A stretch of DNA of 5,296 bases from positions 4,032 through 9,327 of the forward strand of contig MHFC01000049.1 of the NCBI GenBank assembly GCA_001804025.1, in the 5' to 3' direction. Position numbers and translations under genes: made by a program. Shown here piece by piece: positions 1 through 5,296 of the stretch; position 1 is the first letter of the stretch; each line of letters starts with the position of its first letter. The DNA comes from Omnitrophica bacterium GWA2_52_8 (lineage in GTDB: Bacteria > Omnitrophota > Omnitrophia > Omnitrophales > Aquincolibacteriaceae). The notes beneath the pieces were generated by a model. It saw only the letters and a program-made list of their open reading frames with translations. It searched no databases and had not been told where the DNA came from.

Positions 1-3000
1 TTTAAAACCGACAGGAGCGCATCATCGCGCATGAGCAGATAAGCGTAGTCGCGTTTGCGGCGCGTGGCCGGTGCCGTGGAGTTCTCGATGTTTTTTCGCC
101 GGGCGGCAATCCATTCACGGGCGGCCCTGATCGCGGCCAGAGCATTTTTAAGCTCGCCGTTTTCGATGTGAGTTTTTGCCAGCTCAAGTTCCGGTCCCGG
201 CATCGGAATAGCTCCGGGGTCATTTGGCTCAAGCCTTTTGCCCGATTGAGTCAAGCGTACGATTTTACGGCGCAGCCCGCGTTTGCCTTGCGGTCCGGTC
301 AGCACCTCTTCCAATGAAACTAACAGCTGCTCGCGCACATCATCCGGAAGCAGACCCGCCTGGTTCTGATAAACACCCAGCACATCCTGCGCCGCCCGGA
401 GCGCATGATCATGGTAGCGCAGCTGATGGTAATCAAGCTCCTGAGAACCCATGGCTTTGGTGCGGCTTCTGAAAATTTTGGCCGCATCCTCAAAATGCAG
501 AGGCACAAGAACCGGCATCAAAGCCTTCTCTCCGCCTTCGACTGCCACATACTTCCATATAATTTGCGACATTTTGAGACCTCCCGCCTCATCCGGCTCA
601 AAACGCAGGACCGGCCGCTGCTCATACGGAAGATTGCTGACAAGATAACCCGCGGGATCCACCATCTGAAACCGCGACACCCGCGTCTGTCCCTCTCCGC
701 GCCGGATGGCCCGCCAAATATGTTCATAGGCGATGCGCCTGTAAACTTCTTCGACGCTGATCAGAAGCGTAAAAACCGTTCCTTGATGAATTTTTGGCTT
801 TCGAAGTTCATGGACGAGACGGATGAGCTGAATCTTGAGCCGGCGCTTGAGCAAATTGACTATTTGCTCGTTAAGGGTGTTAAGTTTTTCATCCGCTTTA
901 CCGCGGTGCGCCTCGATAAAATAAGGAAGGTACGCTTGAATATCCCCCGCCAAATCCTGCGCCATTTCCCTGAGCTTGCGGTCCCCTTCGAGCGCGGGCT
1001 TCCGGATAAAATCTTCCAGGAACTGATGTTCCCCTTTTTCTGTCCTGTTTGCCGGCTTGATCTCGGGCAGATACCCCTCAAGAACTTTGGCAAAACTGCG
1101 GGCGCGTTTTAGTTCCGCTTTTGCGTTTACCGGACTTGTTCCGTTTGCCGCTTTATACCGGCTGAAAACTCCGAGCAGTTCGTTATGAATCCGGAAAAAT
1201 TCCACCATGCGCGCTTCGGCAATTTCTTCGGGCTGCAGTTTGAGCACATTCCGGCTCTCCGACCGGTAAAGCGGCCCCAAAAGATTTTCAAGCGAAGGCA
1301 GAGGTTTCTCGGAACCGCTTGCGGCGCCCGAAATATGGGAATCAATTAATTGCCGGGCAAAGGCAGCATACAAGAAGGCGCGCTTTTCTTCCCAAACAAG
1401 CTCGCTCTCCGGCCGGGTAAATTCCGCATTGAAAGCAAACGTACGGAAGCGGAGCAAGGGTTCATTGCTTAGTTGAACCGTAATTTGCCGCTTGCCCTGA
1501 ACGGAGATGTAATGAAGCGGATGGCGCATAAAATTGTGGAAGTTTTCGCGGTTCAAGGCGAGTCTTGAGGAGGCCGCCCAAGATCCAATTGCGCGCGTTA
1601 CCCCGTCAAAAAGAAAAAACTCCGCCGCTTCTTTCAGCCGTGAGTCCTGAATATTCTGCCAGCTCATACCCTCGTCCAAAGACAACTCTATAGAAGATTC
1701 GCCGAGACGGTAGAGACGGCCGCCGATGCGGACAACAGGTTTATGATCGCGGATCCATCGGCGTAATCCCCGCAACTCAATTTTTTTAAACTCTCCGTGC
1801 TGAATTTCAAATCTAAAAACTGGACTCGCGCCGTCAAATGCGAAGTTCTCCTGCCCGTCCCCGGACGGCAGAGCATGAACCAGTTCCACGATAGCCCGGG
1901 AATCAATGGAGTCCAAAGAAACTATCCAATCCGCGCGGACACCATCGCCTGTTGCCGTAATCAAAGGCTCCGGCCAGGAAAAACCCAGTTTTTCCGCCGT
2001 TTCAAACGCAAAGAAAGGGTCGATGCGGTATAGCGCCGTCAAAATGGCCCGCTGTTCCGAAGCATCCTTTTTGTTTCCGGCAATGGTCGCCATGGCGGCA
2101 AGCCTGGCCGGCCCTATTTGAAGTGCGGTTTTTGAGGCCAATTGGTTTGCGGCTTCATTAACAGAAAGCGGAAAACGCAATTGCTGAATCAAGCCATCTA
2201 TCTCATCCGGCGAATTTGAATTTCTCGTTTCGGAGCGGCCCGGTGATAATGCCTCAGCTTTCGTAAGGCGCCCGTCCGGCGTTATTACAACCGGCAAACC
2301 GGATTGCATCACAATTTTTCCGGCGGCAAAGACTGCGCCGTCTGCTGCGATTTCCACGCCGAGCCGGCCACCTGAAAAGCTGCCGCGGAATACATCCCTT
2401 AAATTTTTTCCGGATGCGCCTCCGGCGCGAAGCTCTTCAAGACCGGCACGCACCAGCTCAAGCGCAAGCGCTTGCGAAACTCCGGGAGACGTCCATTGCT
2501 CGAGAGCAAAGGAGTACCCGTAGGTTTTAACCGCCGAACGCAATTTTAAATAATCATCATCCAGCAGGACAGAACGCCGGTAAATATCCGCGTCCTCGAT
2601 ACCCTGCATCCGGGGAGTCGCTTGGACAAAAGAGACGCCCTGTTCTTTAAATATTTTAGCCAATCCGGGCGTATGAAATCCGCCGGTAACAAGAATTGCG
2701 GCACGCGCCGAACTCTCGTTCATCGCTTCGGAAATGTTCCGGTAGAAGCTTCCTTCCCTTTTTGCGGCGGACAGATAAAACCGTTTGGCCGCCTCGAAGG
2801 CCTGATCCGCTTTGGCCGCTCCGGCGGAAGGCGAACCGCCGTCGATGGCCGCCGACAATAAAGACGGCTGTAACCCTTCCCCGGCCGCAAGCACCCGGTC
2901 ATACTCGTCGCGGCTGATCTCAAGCTTGAGAAATTTACCGAGAAGCATCAGGCGGTCAAAGGCTTCGAGAAGTTTTCGTTCCGTTTCGTTTTGAACAAGC

Positions 3001-4124
3001 TGCCCGCTGATGTGCGCGGCCAAACGTTCAATTTCGTCAAAAAAAGTCCGGGCATCGAGTTCCTGCTCCAAAATCCTGAGCCCCAAAAATTTTAAAAATG
3101 ACGGGTATTCGTTAAAACTCATCCCCTGTGCGGCGGCGAGCCCCCAGAAAGTTTCCAGTTTGTTCCGAATACCCGGGATTTCGGCCGCGGTATTTTTTCC
3201 GCCGGCAACGGAAGGAATCTGCCAGGCCGCCGTTAAATTCCGCTCTGAAAGGGCTTTTTTGAACCGGGCCTCTTCAGCCGCAACCGCCGCCATGTCGAGT
3301 TGGGTCTGGCTTTCTTGGATCCGGTAATACCGGTAAAGTTGCGGCCATGCGATTTGGGTTTTGGGAAGATCAAAATCGAGGTTTCGATGTTTTTTGGCGG
3401 CCCGGTTCAGCGCATCCAGATGTTCCGGAATTTCGCGCAGGCCTTCGCGGTAAGGCAAAACCGTCTTGAAAAAACTCCAAAGCTCCGGACGGAAAACCTG
3501 TGAGGCCTCCGTCAAAAGCCGGCGTTTCAGGCCTTCGACAAACTTTCCCATCTCCTCTGCGGAAGAATACACCGCCGCGTATTGCGAAAGATTTTCCTGA
3601 TAAATACTGAAGTCTTCGATGCCCGACACCGAAACCGCCTGCCGGGACTGCTGCGATAAAAAAAGTTCGCCGCCCCCCACGTAGCCGTCTTTAACGAGAC
3701 GGTCGATAACTTTTGAATTCAGATCATTGTCGATGAAAAAGCGGAATTGATCCGGGGTCATTGCTCCGCTTGCGCCTTCGAGAAAAATATGTGTGATTCC
3801 GTAATTTTTTGAAAGGTAGTCGATCAGCCCGGCAATGTTGTGCTGGGCCTGGTATTGGGCGTGCGCATCCTGGATGTGGATAATCGTGCGGCGTTTTTCG
3901 TCTCGCGCGCCGGGCGGTGCGATATGGGTTTCGCCGACAGTTCCGAGATGGCCGGGAACCCGGAAATCAGCGGCTAGAAGCAGCCCGTCTTTTGACAGTG
4001 CTTGATTGGCTTCGATCTTTACGGGAAAACCCGGCGCAGCCAAAACGGTCTCGCCGGTAAAAAAGATAAGTGCTAACGCGGCCGATAAAATTCTCTTCGC
4101 AAGATTTGTTTTTTTGCGTGTCAT
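1..4124 (-). CDS. Very large exported protein, ChaN/EreA/TIKI-like N-terminal domain plus long unknown region (partial, C-terminus outside window)
   Basis: Translating the minus strand from ATG at 4124 gives 1374 codons with no stop up to the window edge, so the C-terminus is missing. Residues 1-29 form a Sec signal peptide and no later membrane segment is evident, so the mature protein is probably periplasmic or secreted. Residues about 75-500 carry motifs of the ChaN/erythromycin esterase/TraB-TIKI group: HIQDAH at 83-88, H95, LEG at 115-117 and VTGGFHTPGL at 479-488. The rest is unrecognised. It includes a basic, helix-prone segment at about 1076-1110, a His/Tyr cluster YHQLRYHDH at 1232-1240 and a TPR-like helix pair near 1308-1335. 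I read no cysteine anywhere. ChaN-type proteins usually have only 250-450 residues, so this one is far longer. The start is chosen because it places the signal peptide at the N-terminus; the ribosome-binding site is weak (GAAG just upstream). An in-frame TTG at 4160 is possible, and a stop lies just before it. The reading frame is certain; the biochemical function is not known. Confidence 0.9.
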   Translation of the reverse strand, partial: MTRKKTNLAKRILSAALALIFFTGETVLAAPGFPVKIEANQALSKDGLLLAADFRVPGHLGTVGETHIAPPGARDEKRRTIIHIQDAHAQYQAQHNIAGLIDYLSKNYGITHIFLEGASGAMTPDQFRFFIDNDLNSKVIDRLVKDGYVGGGELFLSQQSRQAVSVSGIEDFSIYQENLSQYAAVYSSAEEMGKFVEGLKRRLLTEASQVFRPELWSFFKTVLPYREGLREIPEHLDALNRAAKKHRNLDFDLPKTQIAWPQLYRYYRIQESQTQLDMAAVAAEEARFKKALSERNLTAAWQIPSVAGGKNTAAEIPGIRNKLETFWGLAAAQGMSFNEYPSFLKFLGLRILEQELDARTFFDEIERLAAHISGQLVQNETERKLLEAFDRLMLLGKFLKLEISRDEYDRVLAAGEGLQPSLLSAAIDGGSPSAGAAKADQAFEAAKRFYLSAAKREGSFYRNISEAMNESSARAAILVTGGFHTPGLAKIFKEQGVSFVQATPRMQGIEDADIYRRSVLLDDDYLKLRSAVKTYGYSFALEQWTSPGVSQALALELVRAGLEELRAGGASGKNLRDVFRGSFSGGRLGVEIAADGAVFAAGKIVMQSGLPVVITPDGRLTKAEALSPGRSETRNSNSPDEIDGLIQQLRFPLSVNEAANQLASKTALQIGPARLAAMATIAGNKKDASEQRAILTALYRIDPFFAFETAEKLGFSWPEPLITATGDGVRADWIVSLDSIDSRAIVELVHALPSGDGQENFAFDGASPVFRFEIQHGEFKKIELRGLRRWIRDHKPVVRIGGRLYRLGESSIELSLDEGMSWQNIQDSRLKEAAEFFLFDGVTRAIGSWAASSRLALNRENFHNFMRHPLHYISVQGKRQITVQLSNEPLLRFRTFAFNAEFTRPESELVWEEKRAFLYAAFARQLIDSHISGAASGSEKPLPSLENLLGPLYRSESRNVLKLQPEEIAEARMVEFFRIHNELLGVFSRYKAANGTSPVNAKAELKRARSFAKVLEGYLPEIKPANRTEKGEHQFLEDFIRKPALEGDRKLREMAQDLAGDIQAYLPYFIEAHRGKADEKLNTLNEQIVNLLKRRLKIQLIRLVHELRKPKIHQGTVFTLLISVEEVYRRIAYEHIWRAIRRGEGQTRVSRFQMVDPAGYLVSNLPYEQRPVLRFEPDEAGGLKMSQIIWKYVAVEGGEKALMPVLVPLHFEDAAKIFRSRTKAMGSQELDYHQLRYHDHALRAAQDVLGVYQNQAGLLPDDVREQLLVSLEEVLTGPQGKRGLRRKIVRLTQSGKRLEPNDPGAIPMPGPELELAKTHIENGELKNALAAIRAAREWIAARRKNIENSTAPATRRKRDYAYLLMRDDALLSVL
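2625..3902 (-). other. ChaN / erythromycin esterase / TraB-TIKI-like domain (residues about 75-500)
   Basis: The order and spacing of motifs mirror this superfamily. First is a beta strand running into HIQDAH (83-88) with a further histidine, H95; this corresponds to the GExHD...H motif of ChaN. A second strand follows, ending in LEG (115-117), like the strand-end glutamate of ChaN and EreA. Near the end of the domain, ILVTGGFHTPGL (477-488) matches the GxGHxxG-type motif that precedes the last helix. It is followed by a strand reading VSFVQATPR, as in ChaN, where a hydrophobic strand ends near proline. Family members include haem-binding ChaN, erythromycin esterases and TIKI metalloproteases, so the fold does not fix one reaction. 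The GE of the first motif is replaced by IQ, so activity may differ or be absent. Domain edges are approximate. Confidence 0.6.
4038..4124 (-). other. Sec signal peptide of the large exported protein
   Basis: Residues 1-29 have the three classical parts. The basic n-region contains R3, K4, K5, K10 and R11. The hydrophobic core runs from about I12 to F22 (ILSAALALIFF). The polar c-region ends in V27-L28-A29, followed by A30-P31, giving an AxA-like signal peptidase I site after A29. There is no lipobox cysteine, so it is not a lipoprotein, unlike ChaN of Campylobacter, which is lipid-anchored. The protein therefore should be released into the periplasm or beyond. Confidence 0.85.
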
Positions 4125-4198
4125 GAACTTCAGTCTATCGAGGGATTTCCGCCTTTTCAAACATGCTTAAGCGCAATGCCTGCAAGGAGATAGGGAAG

Positions 4199-4225
4199 AT
4201 TATATGGTTTTAATTATTTTGTCAA
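4199..4225 (-). promoter_or_regulatory. Sigma70-type promoter of the large exported protein gene
   Basis: On the minus strand a perfect -35 box TTGACA (4225-4220) and a perfect -10 box TATAAT (4204-4199) are separated by 15 bp. The spacer is very AT-rich. The spacing is shorter than the usual 16-18 bp, which may lower basal activity. Transcription would start near 4192, giving a leader of about 68 nt before the ATG at 4124. Both boxes match consensus, and the site lies between the mqnD stop and the downstream start, so the gene probably has its own transcript. Confidence 0.65.
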
Positions 4226-4264
4226 TTTATTCGGCGTTTGATACGGTCATTCCTTGGCGATGCC

Positions 4265-4282
4265 TAGCAGAATATAGCAGAA
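4265..4282. repeat. Tandem 8-bp direct repeat, one helical turn apart, upstream of a promoter
   Basis: TAGCAGAA occurs at 4265-4272 and again at 4275-4282, a 10-bp period that places both copies on the same face of the helix. The pair is about 40 bp upstream of the -35 box of the large exported protein gene, a usual place for an activator site. Two short copies can also arise by chance, and no regulator is identified. Confidence 0.3.
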
Positions 4283-4327
4283 ATGTATGCCCGGCCCGGA
4301 CAGCCGACGTCCGTTTGAGATTTTAAA

Positions 4328-5182
4328 TTATGAGACAAAATCGAGGGTTATTTTTTTCGGAAGAATCCCCGCACGAAAACCTTCGTCGAGGAGGCGCTGA
4401 AAGCCGGCCTCTCCTTTCGGGCCGAGGTCGACGGTGTAATCATTGACATACATGCCGACAAACCGGTCGTTCAACTCTTCGCTGATGCCGCGTCCGTAGC
4501 GAATGGCATATTGAAGCGCCGGCCGGCGGTTTGCCAGCGCATATTGGATGCTTTCTTTAAAAAGCCCCGGGAATGTTGCAAGCACCTCGCTGCCGAGGTC
4601 GCGGCGGATCACGTCGACGCCAAGCGGCAGCGGCAATCCGTTTGTCGTTTTATGCCACCATGCGCCCAGGTCCAGGATCTTTTCAAGGTCAAATTGTTTA
4701 TAGGTGATTTGGCCCTCATGAATGACCAGTCCGAAATCGACGGCCCCGGAATCGACCGCTTCAAGAATTTTGTCAAACGGTGTAAACACCGGGGTAAATT
4801 TTTTTTCAAAAAGCCGCAGCACAAGATAGGCCGTCGTCAGCTTGCCGGGAATCGCGATGCGCTTGTTTTTAATCGAAGCCGGCGTCTGTTTTTTTGCCAC
4901 GAGGATGGGACCGTATTTGTCTCCGATGCTCGCGCCGGAACGCATCACGGCATACTTGTCCGCAAGATACGCATAGGCATGACAGGAAACCGCGGTCACC
5001 TCAAGCTCGGCATTTTTAAGCGCTCGCTGATTCAGGCTTTCGATGTCCTCGATCACGTGCCCGACCTTGTAGCCGCGCATGGGAATTTTCTCCTCGGCGA
5101 AAGCATAAAACATAAAGGCGTCGTCGGGGTCCGGGCTGTGGCCGAAGCGGATATTCATGGTTTTAGGTTTGGCAAGCGGCAT
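4328..5182 (-). CDS. mqnD: 1,4-dihydroxy-6-naphthoate synthase (futalosine-pathway menaquinone biosynthesis), SPDPDD variant
   Basis: MqnD converts cyclic dehypoxanthine futalosine to 1,4-dihydroxy-6-naphthoate, a cytoplasmic step in the futalosine route to menaquinone. The protein has 284 residues, close to the roughly 270-280 of known MqnD, with a type 2 periplasmic-binding-protein-like fold and no signal peptide. Family motifs in order are GHSPDPDDAFMF (14-25), GDKYGP (87-92), IPGKLTTAYL (111-120), IHE (154-156), DLGAWW (171-176), GLPLPLG (182-188) and RRDLG (193-197). His155 aligns with the histidine proposed as catalytic base in Thermus MqnD. The N-terminal motif is SPDPDD where classical MqnD has SPCPND; such variants are usually still annotated as MqnD-like. 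Start M1 has only a weak upstream GGA. M9 (codon start 5158) is also plausible, since most family members begin just before this strand, and it would give 276 residues. No other menaquinone gene is in view. Confidence 0.88.
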   Translation of the reverse strand: MPLAKPKTMNIRFGHSPDPDDAFMFYAFAEEKIPMRGYKVGHVIEDIESLNQRALKNAELEVTAVSCHAYAYLADKYAVMRSGASIGDKYGPILVAKKQTPASIKNKRIAIPGKLTTAYLVLRLFEKKFTPVFTPFDKILEAVDSGAVDFGLVIHEGQITYKQFDLEKILDLGAWWHKTTNGLPLPLGVDVIRRDLGSEVLATFPGLFKESIQYALANRRPALQYAIRYGRGISEELNDRFVGMYVNDYTVDLGPKGEAGFQRLLDEGFRAGILPKKITLDFVS

Positions 5183-5191
5183 AAGGTGTCC

Positions 5192-5219
5192 AATATAAAG
5201 GAAGGGGTTTTTCTGTCAA
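5192..5219 (-). promoter_or_regulatory. Sigma70-type promoter of mqnD, nearly leaderless
   Basis: On the minus strand TTGACA (5219-5214) and TATATT (5197-5192, one mismatch to TATAAT) are separated by 16 bp. Only 9 bases lie between the -10 box and the ATG at 5182, so transcription would begin about 2-4 bases before that ATG, leaving no room for a Shine-Dalgarno sequence. Either the mRNA is nearly leaderless or translation begins at the second ATG (5158). Confidence 0.6.
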
Positions 5220-5255
5220 TCTTTTAGAATAGGATTTTCAATGAGGTTTCCGACT

Positions 5256-5288
5256 CCCCCTCACCCTACCCTCTCCCAATGGGAGAGG
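5256..5288. repeat. Dispersed-repeat-like element with 8-bp hairpin and G-quadruplex motif
   Basis: CCTCTCCC (5270-5277) and GGGAGAGG (5281-5288) form a perfect 8-bp inverted repeat around the loop AAT. Just left of it, CCCCCTCACCCTACCC continues the C-rich strand. On the minus strand, 5277-5256 therefore has four G tracts (GGG, GGG, GGG, GGGGG) separated by loops of 3, 2 and 3 nt, a textbook G-quadruplex pattern. The layout CCCTCACCCT..CTCTCCC..GGGAGAGG resembles intergenic repeats common in many bacterial genomes. It sits in the intergenic region upstream of mqnD. It is not an intrinsic terminator, because neither strand has a T run after the hairpin. The element may continue past the window edge. 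Confidence 0.6.
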
Positions 5289-5296
5289 AAAAAAAT

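Larger units (their letters stand above)
4125..4327. other. Intergenic region between mqnD and the large exported protein gene
   Basis: This 203-base gap holds the promoter at 4199-4225 and the direct repeat at 4265-4282. Its centre is AT-rich compared with the flanking genes. I see no convincing intrinsic terminator for mqnD, and no tRNA or riboswitch-like structure. A weak inverted repeat CGGAC/GTCCG (4297-4301 and 4309-4313) lies just after the mqnD stop but has no T run in the mqnD direction. Confidence 0.6.

Noticed and set aside
405..1112. 235-residue plus-strand open frame
   Set aside because: It lies opposite the continuous frame of the large exported protein and has no ribosome-binding site or recognisable motif, so it is an antisense shadow.
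4135..4164. Nine-codon minus-strand frame (MFEKAEIPR) in the leader of the large gene
   Set aside because: It begins with ATG and ends 10 bases before the main start, so a leader peptide is conceivable. It has no good ribosome-binding site, and such short frames are common by chance.
4297..4313. Inverted repeat CGGAC/GTCCG just after mqnD, as a terminator
   Set aside because: The stem is only 5 bp with a 7-nt loop, and no T run follows in the mqnD direction.
4511..5227. 238-residue plus-strand open frame
   Set aside because: It lies antisense to mqnD, whose family motifs are unambiguous. Its translation is rich in Arg, His and Phe with no recognisable domain, as expected of a shadow frame.
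5270..5296. Hairpin at the right edge as an intrinsic terminator
   Set aside because: On the plus strand the hairpin is followed by A residues, and on the minus strand by a G-rich stretch, so neither strand has the required T tract.

Overview
The window holds two leftward (minus-strand) genes, two short intergenic regions and part of a repeat-like element at the right edge. Positions 1-4124 are one uninterrupted minus-strand reading frame of 1374 codons. It starts at 4124 and runs off the left edge without a stop, so the protein is longer than what is seen. It begins with a clear Sec signal peptide. Next comes a region of about 420 residues whose motifs resemble the ChaN / erythromycin esterase / TraB-TIKI group. 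More than 870 further residues match no family I recognise. My translation of all 1374 codons contains no cysteine.

After a 203-base gap, positions 4328-5182 encode a 284-residue protein of the MqnD family (1,4-dihydroxy-6-naphthoate synthase), an enzyme of the futalosine route to menaquinone. The identification rests on many family motifs. The protein belongs to a variant whose N-terminal motif reads SPDPDD where classical MqnD has SPCPND.

Each gene has its own well-formed sigma70-type promoter (TTGACA/TATAAT and TTGACA/TATATT), so they are probably separate transcription units pointing the same way. Neither start codon has a strong Shine-Dalgarno sequence, and the mqnD promoter lies so close to its ATG that the mRNA would be nearly leaderless. 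At the right edge, 5256-5288 combines a perfect 8-bp hairpin with a four-tract G-quadruplex motif on the minus strand. It resembles the CCCTCACCCT...CTCTCCC...GGGAGAGG dispersed repeats seen in many bacterial genomes.

The organism is a bacterium, probably with a cell envelope that receives Sec-exported proteins, and it makes menaquinone through futalosine. A very long exported protein of unknown function, weak ribosome-binding sites and moderate GC fit an uncultured lineage such as Omnitrophota or another PVC-related phylum. This is an impression, not a demonstrated placement. Nothing in the sequence ties the two genes into one pathway. No RNA genes, CRISPR arrays, transposases or phage genes were found.
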